In this document: piece by piece, positions 22,991-31,200 of the stretch
Layout: every line of letters starts with the position of its first letter
How positions within the stretch are numbered: position 1 is the stretch's first letter
NCBI GenBank assembly: GCA_013044245.1
Contig: JABEVK010000139.1
Coordinates: 1-32,322 of the forward strand
Direction of reading: 5' to 3'
Origin: Spirochaetales bacterium
GTDB taxonomy: Bacteria; Spirochaetota; Spirochaetia; JABEVK01
DNA length: 32,322 nucleotides
The notes under the pieces: model-generated
Told to the model about the DNA's origin: nothing
Seen by the model: the letters and a program-made list of their open reading frames with translations, nothing else
Database searches by the model: none
Made by a program: the position numbers and the translations under genes

Positions 22991-24031
22991 TCAACCTTGG
23001 GCTTGCTCTAAACCATCTTCCGGAGGAAGCACTTTCTTTTCTTTTTCTTTGGGAGGTTTTCCACCCGAAATCGAAACCATCAACGGTGCAGCAATGAAGA
23101 TCGAAGAGTAAGTACCGATCACAACACCCACAATCAACGCAAAGGCAAAGTCTTTAATTTGTGAGTGCGTTGTAAACACCGCTGTCATCACGTCGCTGAA
23201 ATTGGTAGCCGCCATCAAACCGGGAGAAGTGGCCACATACAGAACCACGGCCGACATCAAAACGGTAAGAGAAGACACCAGGGTTCGGCTTAACGTCTGC
23301 GTAATCGACATATCAATCAAGTCAAACATGTTGCTGGTCTTTTGCAATCGAATATTCTCACGAATACGGTCAAAGACAACAATGGTGTCATTTAAGGAAT
23401 AACCGATGATGGTAAGCACAACGGCAATGGTGGTTGTTGAAACCTCCAACTGCAACGTACCAATCAGTCCAACGATGAAAATTGGGTCGTGAATAAGCGC
23501 AATAATGGCCGCTACAGCATAAGCAAACTTGAAGCGGAACCAGATGTAGAGCAGAATGATCAACACAGCCGCTGAAACAATCCAAATTGTCTGTTGAACA
23601 ATTTCACTGCTGAGGCTGGGTCCGATAAAGTCTGAAGACAAAACGGTGACACTACCGGTACCAAACTTCTGTTCCAGTGCGGTTTTCGCGGCGGTCGACA
23701 TAACGGCCTGAAGGTTCGAAACCTCTGACTCGTTGTTGTGGGCCACAGCACGAATCAAAAAGGTATCATTCGTTGCGGCACCCGTGGACTGAACTGTGAA
23801 GTGATAAGATTTTTGCAGAGCAGGAGTCCCCAAAACGTCTTCTACCGCTTTTGTCGAAACCCCCATCCCCGCAATCTTAACCGTCTCGCTAAGCCCAGGT
23901 TTAAAGTCAATGCCAAGATTAAAACCACCTTGGAGAAACGTACCTGCCCAAACAGCCAGAATCAAAACAATCGAGAAAATGTACATCGGCCAACGAAGCC
24001 GAGAAAACGGAATGGCTTTCTTGATCTGCAT
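22991..24031 (-). CDS. secF: protein translocase subunit SecF
   Basis: Inner-membrane subunit of SecDF, which uses proton motive force to assist late stages of Sec export. It has 346 residues. The first transmembrane helix (about 15-30) is followed by GIDFKPG (the SecF D-[FL]-x-x-G type motif) and a periplasmic P4-like domain (to about 150). Five more helices include IGYSLNDTIVVFDRIREN, a hallmark of SecF helix 4 and the loop after it. The C-terminus is Lys/Glu-rich and cytoplasmic. The ATG overlaps the secD stop by 1 nt (TAATG), and GGAGG lies 8 nt upstream. It is the last gene of yajC-secD-secF. Confidence 0.96.
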   Translation of the reverse strand: MQIKKAIPFSRLRWPMYIFSIVLILAVWAGTFLQGGFNLGIDFKPGLSETVKIAGMGVSTKAVEDVLGTPALQKSYHFTVQSTGAATNDTFLIRAVAHNNESEVSNLQAVMSTAAKTALEQKFGTGSVTVLSSDFIGPSLSSEIVQQTIWIVSAAVLIILLYIWFRFKFAYAVAAIIALIHDPIFIVGLIGTLQLEVSTTTIAVVLTIIGYSLNDTIVVFDRIRENIRLQKTSNMFDLIDMSITQTLSRTLVSSLTVLMSAVVLYVATSPGLMAATNFSDVMTAVFTTHSQIKDFAFALIVGVVIGTYSSIFIAAPLMVSISGGKPPKEKEKKVLPPEDGLEQAQG

Positions 24032-25779
24032 TACATTTTCCTCCAGGTGATCGCAAGTTTCCGGGTCTTGAGGACATCGATCTCAAAGTCGAAGATCAGC
24101 CGAGACACAAACAGCGAAGTAAACAACGAACTGATCAGACCGACGGCCAAGGTAACAGCAAAGCCCTGCACTGCACCTTTTGATAACAGACTAAGAAACA
24201 GTGAGGCAATCAACGCCGTGACGTGAGAGTCCATAATCGTCCAGAAAGCACGCTTAAACCCTATATCGATGGCGGTAGCCGGGGATTTCCCAGCCCAGTA
24301 CTCTTCTTTGATGCGCTCAAAAATAATAACGTTGGCGTCTACCGAAATACCTACCGTCAGCACCAAACCGGCTATCCCTGTCAGCGTAAGGGTCATGTTG
24401 AACACGCCGAGAATCGCCATCACCAAGAACATGTTGATAAGCAAAGCCACATCGGCGTTGATACCGGCACCCTTGTAGTAAAGCAACATAAACACGGCCA
24501 CCAACACCAAGCCCCAAATCGAGGCGTTGACACCGGCTTGAATGGCGGTCCGTCCTAGGGTTGAACCCACACTGGTATAGCTTTGGACAACCAAGCTCAC
24601 CGGCAAAGCACCCGTGCGCAACGTAACCGCTAAATCTTGCGCGTCCTTCGAATCAAAACCAGTCACCTGAACGTTGCCACCGGTGATCGCTTCTTGAATC
24701 CGGGCGCCAGCGCGGATTTTGTTGTCCAAAACAACGGCCATGGTCTTTCCAACGTTGGCCTGGGTCATCTGGGCAAAGTGGTTAGCCCCTACACCGTCCA
24801 GCATAAAATCAACAACGGGCTGATTCGAAACCGGGTCACGGCTTACGACAGCCTGTTGGATGTGAGTACCATCCAGCACATTCTTGTCGTCGGTTTTGAC
24901 AACTTGACGGTTTACAAATTGATCAAGACCAAAGCGGTCTTTTTTATAGAAGTTTAAAAGTTCCAGACCAGCCGGGAGAACGTCTGCCGGAATACCAGTT
25001 ACCGCATTGGTCACCGGATTCACGCTTTGGGGGTTCTGGGCTATCCATTGGTTGACGGCCTCGGTAGCCTTTTCATCAACAATATTGAGCGTTAACGAGC
25101 CCTTTCCTCGAAGGAAGGCGTTGACACGATCAGGATCAACATCACCCGGTAACTCGACATAGATCTTATTGCCGCCACCGGCTTCCCGTTTAATGGTGGG
25201 TTCTGACAACCCAAACTGGTCGATGCGAGATTTGAGAACATCGATCGCACGGCCAATCGCATCCGACTTTTCTTGGGTAGTCAGGATGTGACCTTTCTTG
25301 GCCTGAAGGGCATTCAGATCAGCCTTTAAGACAATGCTCATACCGCCAGAAAGGTCTAAGCCCAACTGCATGATCTTGGCCTTCATACTCTTATAATGGA
25401 AGGCATCATTGCGGACTTGGTCTTCAATGGCGTTCAAAAAGTCATCCTGACTCACAAAGGCTTTGAACAAGTCGTTGAGCGTCCAGGCAGTAGGAACAGC
25501 CATCTTAATAGAGGCGTAATTCCGCTTTGCCACAGGAATTAAGAATGACATATCCGCCGGAACCGGGGCCGAAGGATTTTTTGCATAGAGGTCTTGAAGG
25601 TTCTTTAGGTCGGACTGAGCTGTAGAAATGGCCAAATCACGAATTTGCTCAAGAGAATAGGAAGCAAGCTTCTGGTTTTGCGGAGAGGTAAAGAAATACC
25701 AATTCACTGTCGGCGAAAGGAACCAGGCTCCTACCGCCAACAAGAGAACGATGATGAAAAGCCGAAAGCGTTTACTCAT
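24031..25779 (-). CDS. secD: protein translocase subunit SecD
   Basis: Partner of SecF in the SecDF export motor, 582 residues. An N-terminal helix (about 7-27) is followed by a periplasmic region containing LGLDLSGGMSIVL (139-151) and the head domain with ELPGDVDPDRV. A C-terminal five-helix bundle has GADAN-type motifs: GISVDANVIIFERIKEEY and KRAFWTIMDSHVTALIASL. All hallmarks of the RND-like SecD fold are present. ATG 25779 has GGGAG 8 nt upstream. The gene sits 18 nt after yajC and overlaps secF by 1 nt, the same order as in many bacteria including spirochaetes. Confidence 0.96.
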   Translation of the reverse strand: MSKRFRLFIIVLLLAVGAWFLSPTVNWYFFTSPQNQKLASYSLEQIRDLAISTAQSDLKNLQDLYAKNPSAPVPADMSFLIPVAKRNYASIKMAVPTAWTLNDLFKAFVSQDDFLNAIEDQVRNDAFHYKSMKAKIMQLGLDLSGGMSIVLKADLNALQAKKGHILTTQEKSDAIGRAIDVLKSRIDQFGLSEPTIKREAGGGNKIYVELPGDVDPDRVNAFLRGKGSLTLNIVDEKATEAVNQWIAQNPQSVNPVTNAVTGIPADVLPAGLELLNFYKKDRFGLDQFVNRQVVKTDDKNVLDGTHIQQAVVSRDPVSNQPVVDFMLDGVGANHFAQMTQANVGKTMAVVLDNKIRAGARIQEAITGGNVQVTGFDSKDAQDLAVTLRTGALPVSLVVQSYTSVGSTLGRTAIQAGVNASIWGLVLVAVFMLLYYKGAGINADVALLINMFLVMAILGVFNMTLTLTGIAGLVLTVGISVDANVIIFERIKEEYWAGKSPATAIDIGFKRAFWTIMDSHVTALIASLFLSLLSKGAVQGFAVTLAVGLISSLFTSLFVSRLIFDFEIDVLKTRKLAITWRKM

Positions 25780-25797
25780 GGCGTAGACTCCCGGAAA

Positions 25798-26193
25798 TTA
25801 GGCTTGTTTAATCGCGGCGGCTTCAACAGCCTCAGCTTTTTTGTCTTTTTTATCGGCTTTTGCGGGAGCCGGAGGGTTTTGCAGGTTAGCAATGGCACTT
25901 TTATTGAACTCGATGGATGTTCCGGTACCTTCATCAACACGCAGAACGACAGTGTCGTCGCCGACACGCTCTACCAGACCGCGGATACCACCGATAGTAA
26001 TTACTTTGTCTCCCTTCTTGATGGCCTTGAGCATCTTCTCAAGGTCCTTCTGCTTTTTATTCTGGGGACGAATGATCAGAAAGTAGAAGATGACAATGAT
26101 GAGGCCAAAAACGATGGGCATCATCAGACCGTCACCGGGGCTACCGGCTCCAGCCGCCTGTAAAAACGTCAAAGACGAAAATAACGCGTTCAT
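25798..26193 (-). CDS. yajC: Sec translocon accessory subunit YajC
   Basis: Small single-pass membrane protein associated with SecDF. It has 131 residues, slightly longer than usual. The helix at about 24-41 (PIVFGLIIVIFYFLIIRPQ) is followed by the family motif RPQNKKQKDLEKMLKAIKKGDKVITIGGI, a small beta domain with a valine-rich core, and a Lys/Ala-rich tail. ATG 26193 is preceded by AAAGGA. It is the first gene of yajC-secD-secF and has a clear upstream promoter. Confidence 0.95.
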   Translation of the reverse strand: MNALFSSLTFLQAAGAGSPGDGLMMPIVFGLIIVIFYFLIIRPQNKKQKDLEKMLKAIKKGDKVITIGGIRGLVERVGDDTVVLRVDEGTGTSIEFNKSAIANLQNPPAPAKADKKDKKAEAVEAAAIKQA

Positions 26194-26225
26194 GCTTAGT
26201 CCTTTAATGGGAAAATGATTGAGCT

Positions 26226-26255
26226 ACACTAACAGAAAAGGTTCCGACCCGTCAA
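26226..26255 (-). promoter_or_regulatory. yajC-secDF promoter
   Basis: On the minus strand TTGACG (26255-26250) and TAGTGT (26231-26226) with an 18-bp spacer. The start would be near 26219, about 26 nt before the yajC ATG. Confidence 0.65.
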
Positions 26256-26277
26256 CCAAGAAGGCTTTAACGATTGG

Positions 26278-26571
26278 TTAGAGGTAAGAGGTCCTCTGTA
26301 TAGCCGGATAAACTTCGCTAACCCCAAAGGCCCGCTTGAGCTCTTCGGTGTTCCGATAAGAGGTACCGCTGAGACGAGAATACTCGACCCTCAGCCACTC
26401 TAGATCTTCTGTATTGTTATCGTACAAAGCTGAGGCAAAAGCGGCCTTGTACAGTCCCTCTGCAAACAATTCGCGTGTGGTCAACCTACCGTACTTGGCT
26501 TCGAGCTTACGGTCGACAATGGCAGTACCGCCTGAATAACCAATTGAAAAAACAAAAGCGTTGCGTGTCAT
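26278..26571 (-). CDS. 97-residue orphan protein downstream of groEL
   Basis: Soluble small protein beginning TRNAFVFSIGYSGGTAIVD, then a helical, charged middle (KYGRLTTRELFAEGLYKAAFASALYDNN) and a C-terminal part ending IQRTSYL. There is no signal peptide or membrane segment. I do not recognise a named domain. It reads like a conserved small protein of one lineage. The ATG has no Shine-Dalgarno sequence and lies 40 nt after the groEL terminator, so its own expression signal is unclear. It may rely on read-through from groEL or on a weak promoter right at the start. Function unknown. Confidence 0.65.
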   Translation of the reverse strand: MTRNAFVFSIGYSGGTAIVDRKLEAKYGRLTTRELFAEGLYKAAFASALYDNNTEDLEWLRVEYSRLSGTSYRNTEELKRAFGVSEVYPAIQRTSYL

Positions 26572-26611
26572 AAGATAAGGGTTTACCAGAGAGTGATCTT
26601 TTCGTCCAGCG

Positions 26612-26640
26612 TAAAAAAAAGGGCACCCTAGGGTGCCCTT
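26612..26640 (-). terminator. groEL Rho-independent terminator
   Basis: Perfect 10-bp stem AAGGGCACCC/GGGTGCCCTT with a 2-base loop (about 26619-26640), followed on the minus strand by a T8 run. It lies 4 nt past the groEL stop. Confidence 0.92.
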
Positions 26641-26644
26641 GTCC

Positions 26645-28294
<1,650 letters not shown>

Positions 28295-28364
28295 TTATAA
28301 TAATAAGATGTTAAATCTGAAATTTGTGGGGATCGACCTGCGGCAACACCGTAGGATCAAGGGA

Positions 28365-28393
28365 AATATACGGTTTTCAAACGGAAACGTAAA
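28365..28393 (-). promoter_or_regulatory. probable groEL promoter
   Basis: On the minus strand TTTACG (28393-28388) and TATATT (28370-28365) are spaced by 17 bp. The start would be near 28358, giving a leader of about 73 nt. The rest of the 163-nt gap (28286-28448) shows no CIRCE element or clear terminator. Confidence 0.5.
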
Positions 28394-28411
28394 GGGCTTA
28401 AGAAGAAATCC

Positions 28412-28442
28412 TTGACTTTGAGTACCGATTTGGAGCAAGAAT
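28412..28442 (+). promoter_or_regulatory. possible promoter of 500-residue gene
   Basis: TTGACT (28412-28417) and AAGAAT (28437-28442) with a long 19-bp spacer. The -10-like box ends 6 nt before the ATG, which would give a leaderless message. The spacer and the weak -10 keep confidence low. Confidence 0.35.
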
Positions 28443-28448
28443 CAAGAT

Positions 28449-29951
28449 ATGAAGCGGGAATCCGGTACCGGGCGCTACCTTTTTTTTGATCTGTCTGAAG
28501 CAGCGGCTGCTACACTAGAGTCCTTTTTTCAGCAGGCGACCACTCAGCTATTGTCTCCGCATTGCCGGGGGCCCATTTTTTGGCTTTTTAACAACCGACA
28601 ATGGAAAGAATGGGTGGCAGAAACTGAGCAAGAAACCCCCGCCCATCGATTTTTCGCTTCACGACCAGAACAAGACCGTTTCTTTTTGCCTAATCCCGGC
28701 GGTTGGGACTGGGCTTCGTTGTTTCCTGATGAGGCTGAGCGCGATTTAGGAACGCTTCCCGACGCGAGCTTGTGGCTACGCACCTCAACCGACATTCCTG
28801 AGTGGTGTCCCCGTGAAGCCTTGATTTTTCGTGATGAGGGCGTGCTTTGGGCTCACGATAACCAGCGCTGGCTCCTTCCCTGGGGAACAGACCAAGGAGT
28901 CGTGCTTAAAAACCCAGGCCAAGCCTTGGTTGGCGACTGGCCGCGAGGGGCTTTTTCGCCCCTACCCTCTCATCATGGGGTTCGCACCGGTCAATGGACA
29001 AAGGAGCTTACTCCGAAACAAAAGGCAGAGGTTTTAAAAACAGCGGAGTTACGAGCCAAGCCGGAACCAGATCGCAAAACCCCTCTCAATACGAACCAAG
29101 AGTTTCCCGGCTTGGGCTACCGTGATGCCGTGGATTTTGAAGAAAGCTTAGGCGGAGTCCGTAAACGGTCCTTGGTCGCCAATATGCAAGGCCAAACGGA
29201 ACTTCGGGAAGGCTTGTTGGTAGCCCGTTTTGTTGGGGGGCGCTTAAAAAGCCTTACTCATGGCGACACCCCGCTGGTCACCGGTAGTCGTTCCTATATA
29301 ACCTGGGGTCGCCACCGTCACGAATTTTCGACGATCAGCGCGTTTTCGTTTGAAGGCGACGCCTCGTGGGGCCTTCGCGAAAGTCTTGTTCTTACGCATG
29401 AAGACCTCACCGAGCCAGGACGTCTCATCCTGGACTATTTCTTTGTCGAAGATTCCCCAGAGTTTTACATTGCCGCCTCTGTTCGTTGGCCTGTTTGGCG
29501 CAAACTAACCGAAATTGAAGCAAGAGCAGTCTTAGAACTAGACACGTTGCAATTTTCTCCCAAACAGGCGCTGACCGTACGATCGCTTTGGCCGCAAAGC
29601 CATCGCGATTTATTGGCTGACCGACGGCCTCAAAGCGAAGTCGCCCAAGGTATAGAGTTTCACTTCTCGGCGGGAGTAACCCTCGCCTTAGCCTTTCCTC
29701 AAAATCAATTACCACGCCCCTACCGCCTTCCCTGGAAAACGCAGACCCATGCTCGAGACCGCCAACTCGTGCTCAACCCCGAAGGTTCCTGGACGCGTAT
29801 CGATTCTCGCGAGCTTAACGGTTGGGAGGAACACTTTTCACTATGTTTGGAGCCGTTTTCGGGTAGTACACCACATACTATGACCAGAAAGGCCGCCGCT
29901 GAACTCATTCCCCCGTACTCAATCCTTGACACACCCCATCCCACAGCCTAA
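28449..29951 (+). CDS. 500-residue protein of unknown function, beta-rich
   Basis: No signal peptide or membrane helix. The N-terminal half is Trp/Pro-rich (HRFFASRPEQDRFFLPNPGGWDWASLF). A charged linker (about 185-215) leads to a beta-rich C-terminal half, where ELREGLLVARFVGGRLKSL and FSFEGDASWGLRESL suggest a beta-sandwich such as the mutarotase-like domains at the C-terminus of alpha-mannosidase-type enzymes. That is a weak resemblance and no catalytic motif is seen. The ATG at 28449 lacks a properly spaced ribosome site (GGAG is 13 nt away). It is divergent from groEL, and its stop codon overlaps the -10 box of the rpsD promoter. Function unknown. Confidence 0.75.
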   Translation: MKRESGTGRYLFFDLSEAAAATLESFFQQATTQLLSPHCRGPIFWLFNNRQWKEWVAETEQETPAHRFFASRPEQDRFFLPNPGGWDWASLFPDEAERDLGTLPDASLWLRTSTDIPEWCPREALIFRDEGVLWAHDNQRWLLPWGTDQGVVLKNPGQALVGDWPRGAFSPLPSHHGVRTGQWTKELTPKQKAEVLKTAELRAKPEPDRKTPLNTNQEFPGLGYRDAVDFEESLGGVRKRSLVANMQGQTELREGLLVARFVGGRLKSLTHGDTPLVTGSRSYITWGRHRHEFSTISAFSFEGDASWGLRESLVLTHEDLTEPGRLILDYFFVEDSPEFYIAASVRWPVWRKLTEIEARAVLELDTLQFSPKQALTVRSLWPQSHRDLLADRRPQSEVAQGIEFHFSAGVTLALAFPQNQLPRPYRLPWKTQTHARDRQLVLNPEGSWTRIDSRELNGWEEHFSLCLEPFSGSTPHTMTRKAAAELIPPYSILDTPHPTA

Positions 29952-29954
29952 AAT
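29926..29954 (+). promoter_or_regulatory. rpsD promoter
   Basis: Perfect TTGACA (29926-29931), 17-bp spacer, TAAAAT (29949-29954). It is embedded in the last codons of the upstream gene, whose TAA stop forms the first bases of the -10 box. The start would be near 29961. The leader contains a small hairpin, GGATA...TATCC (around 29979-29990). Confidence 0.85.
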
Positions 29955-30002
29955 CGCAAAAATGTCCCGGTAGGGGATATCTATCCTCATTAAGGAGAAT
30001 CC

Positions 30003-30629
30003 ATGAACAGGAACCGCAAGAATGTTCCCAAAGGAAAGCTTGTTCGGCACCTGGGCATCAATATTTTTGAACAGCCAAAATATGATAAACTGCTCAAGAA
30101 GAAACCCCATGCCCCTGGTATGCACGGCCCTAAAAAGCGGCGCAACAAGCAGACCGAATACGGTAAACAGCTGACCGAAAAACAAAAGCTGAAGTTTGCT
30201 TATGGTGTTTCCGAACGCCAAATCCGAAATATCTATGAAAAGGCCAAAACGATGCCCGGTATTACCGGTGACTCGATGATGAGCCTTCTGGAAGCTCGGT
30301 TAGATAACGTTGTGTTCCGTTTGGGACTGGCGTCTTCTCGTGCCATGGCTCGCCAGATGGTTGGTCACGGGCACTTTCATGTTAATGGACGGCTGGTGAA
30401 TATCCCTTCATACAGTGTCCGAGGCGGTGACGTTATCAACGTCAAAGAACGCGACAGCGTCAAGAAATTGGTGCGAGACCAGCTGACCAAGAATGGTGGC
30501 AAGGCCAAGTGCTCATGGATCAACTTTGCCGAAGACAGTATTCTGGCTACCGTTGACCATGTTCCTCGCCGTGAAGAGATTCCCACGATCGCCAACGAAC
30601 AGATGGTGGTCGAGTTGTACGCCAAGTAA
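30003..30629 (+). CDS. rpsD: 30S ribosomal protein S4 (uS4)
   Basis: Primary 16S rRNA-binding protein that nucleates small-subunit assembly. It has 208 residues, standard length. The N-terminal segment lacks the zinc cysteines (C-minus form). Family blocks visible are PGMHGPKKRRNKQTEYGKQL, YGVSERQIRNIY, the S4 RNA-binding domain LEARLDNVVFRLGLASSRAMARQMVGHGHFHVNG, and PSYSVRGGDVI. AAGGAG lies 5 nt before ATG 30003. It is transcribed alone from a strong promoter rather than within the rpsM-rpsK-rpsD-rpoA operon, an arrangement seen in several bacterial groups. Confidence 0.98.
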   Translation: MNRNRKNVPKGKLVRHLGINIFEQPKYDKLLKKKPHAPGMHGPKKRRNKQTEYGKQLTEKQKLKFAYGVSERQIRNIYEKAKTMPGITGDSMMSLLEARLDNVVFRLGLASSRAMARQMVGHGHFHVNGRLVNIPSYSVRGGDVINVKERDSVKKLVRDQLTKNGGKAKCSWINFAEDSILATVDHVPRREEIPTIANEQMVVELYAK

Positions 30630-30631
30630 TA

Positions 30632-30752
30632 GGAATCCGTTCGCGATCTGCGTCAAAAAGCCGACTTCCGGCACGTTAAAATCCCTTCCTGGACCGCCGG
30701 GATACGGATTTCCCTGAAACTTTCAGGTTGTGGTCGGACAGTCGGCTTTTTG
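30632..30752. other. multi-stem inverted-repeat region after rpsD
   Basis: The 175-nt gap between convergent rpsD and the small membrane-protein gene holds a perfect 12-bp inverted repeat, CAAAAAGCCGAC (30654-30665) and GTCGGCTTTTTG (30741-30752). Inside it lie CCGGC/GCCGG (30668-30672, 30696-30700) and a perfect CCTGAAA/TTTCAGG hairpin (30713-30727). A competing pair, AATCCGT (30634-30640) with ACGGATT (30704-30710), crosses the outer arm. It may be a bidirectional terminator with a large structured loop or a small RNA. The T-runs are only five long. Confidence 0.5.
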
Positions 30753-30804
30753 CTTACGGCCCCCAGAAGACTGGCAAATCGGACAGATCCACAAATACCA
30801 GATC

Positions 30805-31080
30805 TTAAGTTGAGGGAGGGATATTCCTCGTCTCAGACGAGTCTGCCTCTTTTGCTTTTTCTTCCTCTTCGGCTTTTTTTGCGGCTTCTTTCTTTTGCAC
30901 CTGACGGTTATAGAAGAACAATGCCGCCACAATCATAAACACCCATAACGAAATCTCTTTGAACACCGGCTGAGGAATTCCTAAGTGAAATACTGCTGTC
31001 ACCAGGGCAAGAAGGGTGTAACCGACGCCAAGGCTCAGCATAATGGCGTATAAAGTTTTACTCGAGAGCTGTATTTTCAT
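30805..31080 (-). CDS. small two-helix membrane protein with charged tail
   Basis: 91 residues. Hydrophobic helices lie at about 8-30 and 40-58, then a Lys/Glu/Ala-rich coiled-coil-like tail (QVQKKEAAKKAEEEEKAKEA) and a short polar end. This suggests a membrane hairpin with a cytoplasmic charged tail. No family recognised. The ATG at 31080 is chosen because a promoter ends 6 nt upstream; longer in-frame starts at 31098 and 31299 would lie upstream of the predicted transcript. GAAAGG directly abuts the ATG, too close to act as a ribosome site, so the mRNA is probably leaderless. It is divergent from the photolyase gene. Confidence 0.65.
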   Translation of the reverse strand: MKIQLSSKTLYAIMLSLGVGYTLLALVTAVFHLGIPQPVFKEISLWVFMIVAALFFYNRQVQKKEAAKKAEEEEKAKEADSSETRNIPPST

Positions 31081-31086
31081 CCTTTC

Positions 31087-31115
31087 ATTAAACGGCATTG
31101 GCCCCGAGTCGTCAA
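31087..31115 (-). promoter_or_regulatory. promoter of small membrane protein, implies leaderless mRNA
   Basis: On the minus strand TTGACG (31115-31110), 17-bp spacer, TTTAAT (31092-31087). The -10 box ends 6 nt before ATG 31080, so transcription should begin at the start codon. Confidence 0.65.
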
Positions 31116-31200
31116 GCAAAGCTGGCCTTAAACGGTTTACCTCTCTTCGTAATCCGATTTTGCCTTGTCCACAACCAGTCCACGGCGGTACCTTCTCGCT

